64,000 bases of DNA, taken from the NCBI GenBank assembly GCA_030054835.1, contig JASGVS010000034.1:1-64000 (forward strand), read 5' to 3'. Below, piece after piece: positions 1-8,198 of the stretch (position 1 is its first letter; each line of letters starts with the position of its first letter). A program made the translations under genes and the position numbers. The DNA is from UBA3910 sp002391465. GTDB taxonomy: Bacteria; Bacillota; Limnochordia; Darwinibacteriales; Darwinibacteriaceae. Under the pieces are notes generated by a model, which saw nothing but the letters and a program-made list of their open reading frames with translations, ran no database searches and was not told where the DNA came from.

Positions 1-1
1 C

Positions 2-121
2 AGCCCAACCGGTGCGGAGGGAGTTGAAATGAGTATTCCCTTCCGTTTCAGGGTAGATTACGGCGACGATCCTGGTGACTATACCGTAGAGATTGAACTG
101 ACGGTGGTGCCTGCAGCATGA
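2..121 (+). CDS. C-terminal end of a secreted beta-rich (pilin or coat-like) protein, partial
   Basis: The frame is open from the left edge and stops with TGA at 119-121, giving 39 residues. The tail alternates hydrophobic and polar residues and ends in a strand like DYTVEIELTVVPAA, which resembles the last strand of Ig-like pilin subunits or spore-coat-U domains. The stop overlaps the ATG of the next gene (ATGA), so the two are translationally coupled. The function is inferred from this short tail and from the chaperone-like neighbour only; the rest of the gene lies outside the window. Confidence 0.6.
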   Translation, partial: SPTGAEGVEMSIPFRFRVDYGDDPGDYTVEIELTVVPAA

Positions 122-558
122 GGCGGGTAGTCATCTGTATAGTACTCCTTTTACTTACCACAGCGGCCTGTTCTGCTCGCCTGGCTGTTTCCCCCGTAAT
201 GATAAAGGCCAACGATGTGAAGGCCGGTGACCGCTTTCAGATTATGCTTGCCCAAACAGGTGAGGAGCCTACCAACATACGCCTCTCCTTGGCCCTGTTC
301 TCTCGACAGCAGGATGGCAGCATTCTTTTCCTGGAAGACCACGCTTCTGTTGGTCGAGCAAGGGAGGTTCTGAGGATACCGGAAGAATCCTTTCTCCTCA
401 ATCCTAACGAACAGAAGCTGATCGAGGTTGAGGTTGCGGAGGAAGATTTCTCCGATTTCTCCGGCGTCCTTTTTGCCAGGGCAGATCAAACGGGAATTCC
501 CATTCGCTTTGCTGTTCTCTTCATGCTCTCTTCCCAGATGCAGGCGGGTGAGTTATGA
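118..558 (+). CDS. Secreted PapD-like single-domain chaperone-like protein
   Basis: The 146-residue product starts with a signal peptide (about residues 1-19, ending AACSA). The mature part opens with LAVSPV and continues with an alternating strand pattern, a basic residue before a hydrophobic strand (REVLRIP), FLLNPNEQ and GVLFAR, then a final strand IRFAVLF. This order resembles the first immunoglobulin domain of periplasmic pilus chaperones, or the related DUF916 domain of WxL-interacting proteins. The second chaperone domain is absent. The signal peptide could also be read as a lipobox (TAAC), but position -3 is Thr, which is unusual. The gene overlaps both neighbours by 4 bases. The fold assignment is an inference from pattern, not a clear family match. 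Confidence 0.5.
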   Translation: MRRVVICIVLLLLTTAACSARLAVSPVMIKANDVKAGDRFQIMLAQTGEEPTNIRLSLALFSRQQDGSILFLEDHASVGRAREVLRIPEESFLLNPNEQKLIEVEVAEEDFSDFSGVLFARADQTGIPIRFAVLFMLSSQMQAGEL

Positions 559-2555
559 AGCGGCTGACGTTAATCACAATAGTTCTAATCTGCTGTGCCT
601 CCTGCAGTGCAGAGCAGCCTATACTTGATTTCACATGCGGCCCGTTTAACGGGCCGTATCTTTTCACCCAGCGCTTTGATTTATGGGTGGAGAGCCCGGC
701 CAACTGGCAGCTTTTTCTGCTGCCTGCGGCGGGTGTAACACTGGCTGCGCCCCATTGGCGGGGAACAGGATCCGGTCACGAGAGCAGGGTAATGGAGTTC
801 GAGGTGAATGCTGGGATGCTGGGTGCAGGCCAGCATCGAATGGAATTGGCAGTGACGTTGGAGGGGGCCCAAGGGGTCCTTGGCCTTCCCGTCAAAGATC
901 ATTACTGGGTTCTGCCCCTGAACAATCCACAGGTCACCCTGATCACGGCTGGAGGCGAAGAGTTGGAACTGGCGGGCGAAGGGTGGACCCGTCTGGATGA
1001 GTGTCCGACGGGAATAATGTGGGCGAGAGACACAAGACCCGGGGGATTGTTGGCCCGAGCAAGTTCCATTGCTCAATACTCCGCTGGGAGCACCATGCGC
1101 TGGTTGACCCGCCCCTTCAAACTGGAGGCGGGGGAGAGGCGAGAAGTGGCTCTACTGTTTACAGGCCCCATGTCTGCTGGCGAACTGCACTTTATTGTCG
1201 ATGGGGACATTGACATCAGTGATGCTTGGTACCTAAACGGAGAGCCCATTACAGTACGGCGGATGAATACAAATGGGAAGGCCGTCATTCATCTCCCTTC
1301 GTTAGGTCCTGGCGAGCATGAACTGCGGGGTTTTGTCCAGGCGCTTCTCCCCAGTAAGGCCAAGACAGCCCATTTGCGAGCCCATCTATTGGAACAAGAA
1401 GCCGTATTGGCGATCCCAGTTGAACGGGATTGGTTTGACCTTTCCCACCACCATCTACTCAGCTTGTCAGCGGTGGACTCTCTCCAGGATCAGCCCATCC
1501 TTCTGCCCGATGGAACGATCAACCGTGTCGGTGACGCTACCACGTTTGTGTTTGAAAGGGGAGGCTTAGCTCCACTAATCCCATTGAGTGACCCATCTGC
1601 GCCTGTGTGGGCTGGGCTTCCCTTGGAGCAAAGGTGGTTGGGGTGGGAGTCGAGTGCCAAGAGTTCTTCCTTTTTCCTGCCTGTTCTCGTCTGGGATGGC
1701 GAGCTTGACTGGCGAATAGTGGGGAAGCATAACGATTGGATGGTTGATTGGTCTGAACAACGGCGGCAGGTTGTGGGGAGTGTGGGCAGTCTTAAGTTTA
1801 AAGCAGGTGATGGGCGACTGTCCTTACTGAGGCGGACCAATTATTACTGGGATGACTTAGGCTTTCGCTGGTGGGCTGGGTACCGGGGTACCGGTGCTGC
1901 CTGGCGTAGCGGAAGCTGGCGCGGTAGTGTGGAGATCCCAAGGACAGGATCCTTGCCCTTTTATTCTCTGCAGTACAGCGGTGGGAGTTGGCGGGCTCGG
2001 TTCAGTCGGGATCAGGCTGCCTTGAGTTTTTTCGGCGAGTGTCTAACTTGGGGCCTAGACTTCAAAGGACAGACCGTTTGGCTGCAGGCCCAAGATGGGC
2101 TCTGGCGGTTTGATCTGGGTAGGGATGGACTTAAGCTGAGAGCAGGTGATGAAACGGGTGTCCTGTCTTTGACGGTTGACCCCCAGCGGGATTGGACACT
2201 GCGTTTGGCTGGTGAAAACCTTGAGGTATATGTGCAGCGTAGCGATTCGTTGGGCTTTCGTCTGCGTCTGCCCGTGTGGTCGGATAAACGGCAGGCGCTC
2301 ACCACGTTTGCGGTTCAAGCTAGACGTGGATATCCGCTTTTTGAGCTTACCCATACCGAAGGTTATTGGTTATTTGAACGAACAGCGGCTTACCTCAGGG
2401 CAAGTATACGGGGAGCAGGTGCAGAAGACCGGTTCAATTACGGTGCCGGTTTGATCTACTCTCCCACACCAAGTTTGATGGGTAACCTGGACTGGGAACG
2501 GGAGCTGGGCTGGAGTGTGCGGGTAGGAATTGCACTGCCGCTCTTTACTCATTGA
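555..2555 (+). CDS. Large secreted protein with probable C-terminal beta-barrel, usher-like candidate
   Basis: The product has 666 residues with a signal peptide ending near ASCSA. Residues about 25-120 look like an Ig-like or coat-U-like beta domain. The middle has further beta-sandwich-like segments. From about residue 370 to the end the sequence is a run of short amphipathic strands rich in Trp, Tyr, Gly and Arg (for example WRGSVEIP, YSLQYSGG, WTLRLAGE, VRVGIALPLF), typical of an outer-membrane barrel. The last residue is His, not Phe, although PLF lies just inside the end. It overlaps the preceding chaperone-like gene by ATGA. In that context an outer-membrane export pore resembling an usher is plausible, but I recognise no usher motif. 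It could instead be an unrelated surface protein. Confidence 0.5.
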   Translation: MKRLTLITIVLICCASCSAEQPILDFTCGPFNGPYLFTQRFDLWVESPANWQLFLLPAAGVTLAAPHWRGTGSGHESRVMEFEVNAGMLGAGQHRMELAVTLEGAQGVLGLPVKDHYWVLPLNNPQVTLITAGGEELELAGEGWTRLDECPTGIMWARDTRPGGLLARASSIAQYSAGSTMRWLTRPFKLEAGERREVALLFTGPMSAGELHFIVDGDIDISDAWYLNGEPITVRRMNTNGKAVIHLPSLGPGEHELRGFVQALLPSKAKTAHLRAHLLEQEAVLAIPVERDWFDLSHHHLLSLSAVDSLQDQPILLPDGTINRVGDATTFVFERGGLAPLIPLSDPSAPVWAGLPLEQRWLGWESSAKSSSFFLPVLVWDGELDWRIVGKHNDWMVDWSEQRRQVVGSVGSLKFKAGDGRLSLLRRTNYYWDDLGFRWWAGYRGTGAAWRSGSWRGSVEIPRTGSLPFYSLQYSGGSWRARFSRDQAALSFFGECLTWGLDFKGQTVWLQAQDGLWRFDLGRDGLKLRAGDETGVLSLTVDPQRDWTLRLAGENLEVYVQRSDSLGFRLRLPVWSDKRQALTTFAVQARRGYPLFELTHTEGYWLFERTAAYLRASIRGAGAEDRFNYGAGLIYSPTPSLMGNLDWERELGWSVRVGIALPLFTH

Positions 2556-2564
2556 GAAAAGAAT

Positions 2565-2586
2565 GGGGTTCCCGTTTGGGAACCCC
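2565..2586. terminator. Hairpin between convergent operons
   Basis: GGGGTTCCC and GGGAACCCC pair perfectly around a GTTT loop. The stem lies between the stop of the 666-residue gene and the stop of metQ on the other strand. The following T tract is weak on the plus strand. Confidence 0.6.
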
Positions 2587-2600
2587 GTCCTTGTCTTTGC

Positions 2601-3386
2601 TTAGAAGACCGGGATAACCAGTCCTTCGTATTTTTCCAGGATGAAATCCCGTACAGCATCGCTGAGGAGTACTTCCACCAGCTTCTGCAGGGCTGGGTTT
2701 TCCGTTTCGCCCTCCCTGACAGCGATTACATTTACGTAGGGAGACTCGGCGTCTTCCAGGAAAATGGCGTCTTCCAGCTGGCTGAAGCCTGCCTGCAGCG
2801 CGTAGTTACCGTTGATCACTGCTGCGTGGACGTCAGGCAGAACCCGGGTCAGCTGGGCAGCTTCCAGTTCGGAGAAGCGAATGCCAAGCTTGTTCTCGAT
2901 GATGTCAAAGACGGTAGGCTCGATACCAGCCTTCGGATCTAGTTCGATCAGACCTGCCTGCTGGAGCAAGAGGAGGGCACGACCGCCGTTTGTCACATCG
3001 TTTGGAATGGCGATTTGGGCCCGCTGGGGAAGTTCGTCCAGGGAACCGATCTTGGCGCTGTAGACTCCTAGTGGCTCAATATGGACGCCGACTAAGGAAA
3101 CAAGGTTGGTACCCCGATTGGCATTGAAGTCATCAAGATAGGGAATGTGTTGAAAGAAGTTGGCATCCAACTCGCCGTCCTGCAGGGCGAGATTTGGTTG
3201 GACATAGTCGGTAAACTCGATTACTTCGAGGGTGATGCCCTCATCAGCCAACAGTGGTACAACGAAATTCAAGATCTCTGCGTGGGGCACCGGCGTTGCA
3301 CCGATTTTGATGGTTTCAGCCGATGCGACAGCCCCTAGGCAGAAAAGGAGCAGAAGTGTTCCGACGATAAGTATGCTTTTTTTCAT
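2601..3386 (-). CDS. metQ: Methionine ABC transporter substrate-binding protein MetQ
   Basis: This is a NlpA/MetQ-family protein of 261 residues that binds methionine and delivers it to MetNI. Family features include IKIGATPVPHAEIL after the signal peptide, GELDANFFQHIPYLD and the C-terminal half with PYVNVIAVR. The start chosen is the Met of MKKSILIV, 10 bases after AGGAGGAC; the open frame runs 17 codons further upstream without a good ribosome site. The signal peptide ends in ASA followed by ETIKIG and carries no lipobox Cys, whereas monoderm Firmicutes normally make this protein as a lipoprotein. A soluble periplasmic form fits a diderm cell. It is the last gene of metNIQ. Confidence 0.93.
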   Translation of the reverse strand: MKKSILIVGTLLLLFCLGAVASAETIKIGATPVPHAEILNFVVPLLADEGITLEVIEFTDYVQPNLALQDGELDANFFQHIPYLDDFNANRGTNLVSLVGVHIEPLGVYSAKIGSLDELPQRAQIAIPNDVTNGGRALLLLQQAGLIELDPKAGIEPTVFDIIENKLGIRFSELEAAQLTRVLPDVHAAVINGNYALQAGFSQLEDAIFLEDAESPYVNVIAVREGETENPALQKLVEVLLSDAVRDFILEKYEGLVIPVF

Positions 3387-3396
3387 GTTAGTCCTC

Positions 3397-4086
3397 CTAT
3401 TTCCTGTGGTATAGTCTTTGGGCGATTTTATCCCCAAGCATTTGTATTCCCTGGACCAATACGACCAGGATGATCACGGTTTGCAGCATAATGTCGCCGC
3501 GGAACCGCTGATAGCCATAACGAATAGCTAGGTCTCCCAGGCCGCCACCGCCGATCGCTCCAGCCATAGCTGAGTAACCGATCAAGTTCACAGATGTCAT
3601 GGTGACAGCGAGAATCAGGGCGGGGAGCGCCTCTGGGATCATTACTTTGAAAATGATCTGGAGTGGGGAAGCCCCCATGCTTTCTGCCGCTTCTATCACA
3701 CCGCTGTCAATTTCCAAGAAAGCCCCCTCCACTAAACGGGCCACAAAGGGTACGGCTGCTACTGTGAGGGGAACGATGGCTGCAGTGGTCCCGATGGAAG
3801 TGCCCGCCACCTTGCGGGTAAAGGGTATGATGGCCACCATCAAGATGATGAACGGGATGGAACGGCCCAGGTTAACGATGCCGCCCAGGATGCGGTTAAG
3901 AAATGATTGTTCCAGAATGTGATCCTTGGAAGTGGTGGCAAGCAGTATGCCCACCGGCAGGCCGGCAAATGAAGCTAGGGCAGTGGACGCACCCACCATA
4001 ATCAATGTCTCTATAGTGGCATCCCGCAGAATGGTAAGTGTCATGGGATTGTACGATTGGAAAAACTCTACTACTGCTTTGAACAC
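3397..4086 (-). CDS. metI: Methionine ABC transporter permease MetI
   Basis: The 229-residue product has about five membrane segments and the permease coupling motif region (EAAESMGASPLQIIFKVMIPEALP), which contacts the ATPase. It forms the membrane channel of the MetNIQ importer. The start is GTG at 4084-4086, sharing its G with the TAG stop of metN, so translation is coupled. The length matches the family. Confidence 0.95.
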   Translation of the reverse strand: MFKAVVEFFQSYNPMTLTILRDATIETLIMVGASTALASFAGLPVGILLATTSKDHILEQSFLNRILGGIVNLGRSIPFIILMVAIIPFTRKVAGTSIGTTAAIVPLTVAAVPFVARLVEGAFLEIDSGVIEAAESMGASPLQIIFKVMIPEALPALILAVTMTSVNLIGYSAMAGAIGGGGLGDLAIRYGYQRFRGDIMLQTVIILVVLVQGIQMLGDKIAQRLYHRK

Positions 4087-5084
4087 TACCCAAGCACCTC
4101 CACTTCTACCTGTTGTTCCTGTAAAAACTGAACGGCTGTGTCAATCTGCTCACTATCCCCATCCATTTCTACCATCAGCACCCCAAAGGGGGTGTCCTTC
4201 ATTTGATCGATGCGGCCAAAGAGGATGTTCACATCTACGTTATGTTCCCGCACCAGCCTAGACATGATGGGTTGGTGGGCCTTCTGATCGATAAAAGTGA
4301 GGCGCAGGAGTTTCTTACCTGCTTCTGCGAGCTTGTCCGGAACAGTTGGCTGGAGGAAACCCTGCAGCATACGTTTGGCAGCGGTCGAACGGGGGCGGGT
4401 GAATACGTCCACCACCGTGCCCACTTCTTGTACTCGGCCGTCTTCCAACACCGCTACCCTGTCGCAAATCTCCTGAATCACTGCCATCTCGTGGGTAATC
4501 AGTACTATGGTGAGACCCAGTTCTGAGTTGATGCGCCGGAGCAGCTGTAGTACCGACTTAGTCGTTTCAGGGTCAAGGGCGGATGTGGCCTCATCGCAGA
4601 GGAGGAGATCCGGTTCAGTGGCCAGTGCCCGGGCAATACCAACCCTTTGTTTCTGTCCACCGCTGAGCTGGCTGGGGTAGGCATCCAGTCTATCCTCCAA
4701 GCCCACCAGTTCTGCTAAGCTCTTGACTCTGGCGGCGATTTCGCCTTTAGGGAAACCGGCCAGTTCCAACGGAAAAGCTATGTTTTTGTACACGGTGCGG
4801 GATTTGAGCAGGTTGAAGTGCTGAAAGATCATCCCGATTTTTTTCCTCTCGTCCCGCAGCCTCCGGCCTCCGAGATTGTTGATTAAGAGCCCATTGACCC
4901 ACACTTCACCCTCATCGGGCCGCTCCAACATGTTGATACACCTAACCAGCGTGGATTTACCCGCACCACTCTGGCCGATGATGCCGAAAATCTGGCCTGC
5001 GGGGATATGCAGATCAATGCCCTGCAGGGCGTGGACAGCTGTCTTACCGGGAAAAGTCTTAACTACATTATTTAATCGAATCAT
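4086..5084 (-). CDS. metN: Methionine ABC transporter ATP-binding protein MetN
   Basis: The product has 332 residues. Visible motifs are Walker A GQSGAGKST, the Q-loop, signature LSGGQKQRVGIARAL and Walker B LLLCDEATSALDP. A C-terminal NIL domain (about residues 255-332), the regulatory methionine-binding domain specific to MetN, follows. The start chosen is the ATG of MIRLNNVV at 5084, 7 bases after a run of five G; the open frame continues upstream into the terminator hairpin and is not likely translated there. The gene lies directly behind the SAM riboswitch, which agrees with methionine uptake. Confidence 0.95.
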   Translation of the reverse strand: MIRLNNVVKTFPGKTAVHALQGIDLHIPAGQIFGIIGQSGAGKSTLVRCINMLERPDEGEVWVNGLLINNLGGRRLRDERKKIGMIFQHFNLLKSRTVYKNIAFPLELAGFPKGEIAARVKSLAELVGLEDRLDAYPSQLSGGQKQRVGIARALATEPDLLLCDEATSALDPETTKSVLQLLRRINSELGLTIVLITHEMAVIQEICDRVAVLEDGRVQEVGTVVDVFTRPRSTAAKRMLQGFLQPTVPDKLAEAGKKLLRLTFIDQKAHQPIMSRLVREHNVDVNILFGRIDQMKDTPFGVLMVEMDGDSEQIDTAVQFLQEQQVEVEVLG

Positions 5085-5103
5085 GGCAAACCCCCTAACA
5101 AAA

Positions 5104-5127
5104 AACCTCTTCCCAAAAGAAGAGGTT
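5104..5127 (-). terminator. Riboswitch-controlled attenuator hairpin ahead of metN
   Basis: On the minus strand AACCTCTTC pairs with GAAGAGGTT across a 6-base loop and is followed by a T run. It sits between the SAM aptamer and the metN start, the usual arrangement for premature termination when SAM is bound. Confidence 0.9.
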
Positions 5128-5149
5128 ACAGCCATAACGAACTAAGAGC

Positions 5150-5278
5150 TATTACCCTCATCTTTCTGGAATACTCCAGCAGGAATTGGCACCTCGTGGA
5201 AGCCTCTTATGGAATCAACCACCGGTTGCCGGGTTTCATTGGGCCAGTCCCTCCACCACTCTTGATAAGGTCTAATAT
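5150..5278 (-). promoter_or_regulatory. SAM-I (S-box) riboswitch
   Basis: Read on the minus strand the element carries the conserved S-box core: TTATCAAGAG, GGTGGAGGGACTGGCCC, ATGAAACCCGGCAACC and a downstream GGTGCCAATTCC-like segment followed by GAAAGATGAG. These are the junction, kink-turn and pseudoknot elements of SAM-I. With the terminator at 5104-5127 it would shut off metNIQ when S-adenosylmethionine is plentiful. The ends of helix P1 are approximate. Confidence 0.95.
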
Positions 5279-5317
5279 TCAGTTTGAATGTGCACGTGTT
5301 TCAATTACGTTATTACT

Positions 5318-5346
5318 AGTATAAAGGTGGGTAGGCCCGTTGTCAA
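5318..5346 (-). promoter_or_regulatory. Sigma-A promoter of the met operon
   Basis: On the minus strand TTGACA (5341-5346) and TATACT (5318-5323) are separated by 17 bases. Transcription would start near 5311, just before the SAM riboswitch. The -35 box overlaps the stop codon of the upstream HD-domain gene. Confidence 0.85.
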
Positions 5347-6017
5347 CCTGGAAGTTTACCCAGAAACTCTAAGCCGTTAATTAGGAGGCGAAAGCGGCAG
5401 CCAAGGAGGGTAGCAGCCTCTTTGCACATCTCCATCCTGGTTAAGTAGATTTCAAAGAAGTCCATGATCTGGCACACAGTCTGGTCGAAGGCGATCTCCA
5501 GTGTGATTGTTCCTTCGTCCTCCACGTACAGTTTAGTGTCTGTTATGGCGAGGTTGACCCGATCGTGGATGCCCGGCCGTCGATCGTCCTGAAGTCTGTT
5601 GGCCCTAGTGCGGTGGGCATCACTCTTGTCGGCCAGAATTAAAGCGGCAGATACGGGGCTGACTGCATGACCGATTTCTTCTTCGTGGTTGGCAATGGCG
5701 GTGACAATTGTGCAGATGTCTTCGTGTGCCATACCCAACTGTCTCAGTTCGAAGTAAACGAGGCTGGCTCCGGAAATGCTGTGGTGTTTGCGGTTAAAGA
5801 GGTTGCCAACATCATGGAGGTAACCTGCGATGGCACCTAGTTCAACTGTACGTTTATCATAGCCCAGCTGCCTTAATATGTAGGCTGTTTTGTCCGAGAC
5901 GTAGGACACATGCCTTAGACCGTGTTCAGTGTAGCCCCTGGCCTTGAGGTAGGCATTTGACTTTTCAATGAGGGTAGTGAAGGCAGGGTTTGCCTTGATC
6001 TCTTTGAGAGTGATCAT
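5343..6017 (-). CDS. HD-domain phosphohydrolase
   Basis: The 224-residue protein carries an HD fold: His in HGLRHVSYVS, the HD pair in AGYLHDVGN, a His in KHHSISGA, and Asp in LILADKSDA. Such proteins are metal-dependent hydrolases of nucleotides or cyclic dinucleotides; the substrate here cannot be read. The start chosen is Met of MITLKEI, 7 bases after GGAGGTGA; the frame extends 5 codons further upstream. The gene points the same way as metNIQ, but the met promoter begins at its stop codon, so the two are likely separate transcripts. Confidence 0.85.
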   Translation of the reverse strand: MITLKEIKANPAFTTLIEKSNAYLKARGYTEHGLRHVSYVSDKTAYILRQLGYDKRTVELGAIAGYLHDVGNLFNRKHHSISGASLVYFELRQLGMAHEDICTIVTAIANHEEEIGHAVSPVSAALILADKSDAHRTRANRLQDDRRPGIHDRVNLAITDTKLYVEDEGTITLEIAFDQTVCQIMDFFEIYLTRMEMCKEAATLLGCRFRLLINGLEFLGKLPG

Positions 6018-6193
6018 TTTTGTCACCTCCAAGTTTGTTATTCAGTATATCAGGAAATGGGAGAAAGGCAATGGGGGAAGAAAATATTGAGGATTTTCGT
6101 ACAAGATAGTCCTATTCTTGGGACATCACCCTTGCGATGCGAATATAATGGACTGATCTCAGACCACTATATTAACCTACAGGGGGCGGTCAG

Positions 6194-6406
6194 ATGCAAG
6201 ACAGGGATCTTTCTGTCCTTACCCCACGTGAAAGTGAGGTATTGCGCTTAATTGCCCGTGGGCTAACCAACAGCGAGATTGCCTCCGAGTTGTTTATCAG
6301 TAAGCACACAGTGAAGAACCATGTAAGCAACATTTATCGTAAACTCGGTGTCAGCGATCGGACGCGGGTGGCCCTCTTGGCTCTTAAAGACGAGACGGCA
6401 GAATAG
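6194..6406 (+). CDS. Small stand-alone LuxR/GerE-type DNA-binding regulator
   Basis: The product is only 70 residues and is almost entirely one LuxR-type helix-turn-helix: LTPRESEVLRLIARGLTN, then SEIASELFISKHTVKNHVSN, then IYRKLGV. No receiver or ligand domain is present. Length and sequence resemble GerE, the late sporulation regulator of Bacillus (74 residues), so a sporulation or developmental role is possible. AGGGGGCGG precedes the ATG by about 5 bases. A terminator follows directly, so it is a single-gene transcript. Its position just before comFA is suggestive but does not prove control of competence. Confidence 0.85.
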   Translation: MQDRDLSVLTPRESEVLRLIARGLTNSEIASELFISKHTVKNHVSNIYRKLGVSDRTRVALLALKDETAE

Positions 6407-6415
6407 ATTGGATGC

Positions 6416-6450
6416 AAACGGTATTTATCCCACGATAAATGCCGTTTTTG
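6416..6450 (+). terminator. Rho-independent terminator after the GerE-like gene
   Basis: AAACGGTATTTAT pairs with ATAAATGCCGTTT (one G-T pair) around a short loop and runs into TTTTT. It separates the regulator from comFA. Confidence 0.8.
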
Positions 6451-6515
6451 CCGAGGAGGATTTGGACAAGACAGAGAGAAATAGATCGGTGCCCAGGGAC
6501 GAAGGAGGCTTTTGC

Positions 6516-8198
6516 ATGTTTAAACTGCATGTGTACGCCGTGCAGGCGGACGATGGTCTTCGCCTGGGTTTAATTCGTGATCCCAAGCATTTGCCGGATC
6601 TATTGGACGAAGCGGGGTTGGAAAACACTTCGCTGTTGTCAAGTCCCCTGCCCAGTGCTCGGGCATGGGATGAAGTGATCCGGTGGAGTAGACGTCTTGA
6701 TGGGAAGTTCGGTCGTTTTTGGCGGCGTGTGATCACCTGGCACCCAACGCCCCGGGTTATGGAAACTGCTGGGAGCGAAAACGTTGAAGAAGTACTAACT
6801 GCTGTAAAGGAGCTGACTGCGGGTCGGATCGTTTTGGAGAGAAGGCTTGTGGAAGGCCTGCGAAGGTTAGGTTATTGGCCTGCTGATGTGATGCGGGCCA
6901 TCGATATTGGAATCAAACGCTGGGAACTGCGCCATTCCCCGGGTCTGTTCTATTCTGGGTGGGACGAAAGCGAGTGCACACGCTGTGGTTCAGTGAGACC
7001 GGCGGTACACGAACCGTGTGCGGCCTGCGGCAGTGAAGAATGTCTGATCTGTCCAGAGTGTGCAACCATGGGTGCAGTTAGGGGATGTGACAACTTCATA
7101 GAGCTTGCGTCACACTATCCCACGTCTGAGCCAATGCCTGTGAAGCTGCAGCTTGATATTGAACTGACTGCGGCGCAGGAGGGGGCATCCGCTGAATTAC
7201 TCGAATTTTGGCACAGCTCCGATCGGTGGGCGCTCGTCTGGGCCGCCTGCGGAGCGGGGAAAACGGAAGTGACTTTTGCCCTGATCAGGCAGGCCCTAAG
7301 CGAGGGAGCCCAAGTTCTCTTTGCCATACCACGGCGGGACATTGTTCGGGAAATTGCCCAGCGCCTGCGGGCAGCCTTTCCTGACGTTACGGTGGCAGTC
7401 CATTATGGCGGCCAGCCCTGGCATGCTCCAGGTGATCTTGTGGTGGCAACTACCCATCAGGTGCTGGGCTTTTCAAATCGCTTCCAGCTAGCAATTTTGG
7501 ACGAGGTTGATGCCTTTCCGTATCAGGGAAGTGAGATGCTGCGCTATGGCCTGCGTAGATCCCTGACCCTTGACGGGAAGCTGGGAAAGTTGGTAGAAAT
7601 GACCGCTACCCCGAATAATGTTCATAGGTACCAGAGGGTAATCACCATTCCTGCTCGTTACCACGGCTACCCTCTGCCCGAACCGACGTTGGTGGAATGG
7701 CGACTGCCGGAATTGGACGGTCTTACTGTGGAGAGTTTACCACCCCACGTGCTGGAATATCTCCGCACTGTGGATTCACCCTGGCTCGTCTTTGGTCCAA
7801 CCATAAAAGCATGTGAGCGTATACAAGGGGTGTTGAGCAGCGCATTAGAAAAGCGGGTAGGTATCTGCCATTCCCAACTCGAGGAACGCAGCCAGGTAAT
7901 TGAGGATTTCAGACAGGGAAGACTCGACGTACTGGTTACAACCACAGTGCTGGAACGGGGAGTAACCTTCCCCGATGTACAGGTAGTGGTGTTATACGCC
8001 GACCATGCCCTCTACAATGTGAGTACACTGGTGCAGGTTGCAGGTCGAGTCGGCCGTAGGCAGGAATCCCCGACCGGCAGGGTGGTGTTTGTGGGCAGCA
8101 CAGTAACCACTGAGATGAAAGAGGCGTTAAGGCTGATTAGAACTCTCAATAAAGAAGCACGGGACAAGGGGCTTTTGAAAAATGAAAGAGGTGCGTAA
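6516..8198 (+). CDS. comFA: Competence DNA helicase ComFA
   Basis: The product has 560 residues. A four-cysteine zinc region (CTRCG, CAACG, CLICPEC) lies at about 155-185, followed by a DEAD-type helicase core: Walker A CGAGKTE, LDEVDAF, and SAT replaced by TATP. The C-terminal helicase lobe has VTTTVLERGVTFPDV and QVAGRVGRR. ComFA powers inward transport of single-stranded DNA during transformation. The start is the ATG of MFKLHVYA, 6 bases after GAAGGAGG; the open frame extends 56 codons upstream across the terminator of the previous gene, which is not coding. It overlaps comFC by 17 bases. Confidence 0.93.
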   Translation: MFKLHVYAVQADDGLRLGLIRDPKHLPDLLDEAGLENTSLLSSPLPSARAWDEVIRWSRRLDGKFGRFWRRVITWHPTPRVMETAGSENVEEVLTAVKELTAGRIVLERRLVEGLRRLGYWPADVMRAIDIGIKRWELRHSPGLFYSGWDESECTRCGSVRPAVHEPCAACGSEECLICPECATMGAVRGCDNFIELASHYPTSEPMPVKLQLDIELTAAQEGASAELLEFWHSSDRWALVWAACGAGKTEVTFALIRQALSEGAQVLFAIPRRDIVREIAQRLRAAFPDVTVAVHYGGQPWHAPGDLVVATTHQVLGFSNRFQLAILDEVDAFPYQGSEMLRYGLRRSLTLDGKLGKLVEMTATPNNVHRYQRVITIPARYHGYPLPEPTLVEWRLPELDGLTVESLPPHVLEYLRTVDSPWLVFGPTIKACERIQGVLSSALEKRVGICHSQLEERSQVIEDFRQGRLDVLVTTTVLERGVTFPDVQVVVLYADHALYNVSTLVQVAGRVGRRQESPTGRVVFVGSTVTTEMKEALRLIRTLNKEARDKGLLKNERGA

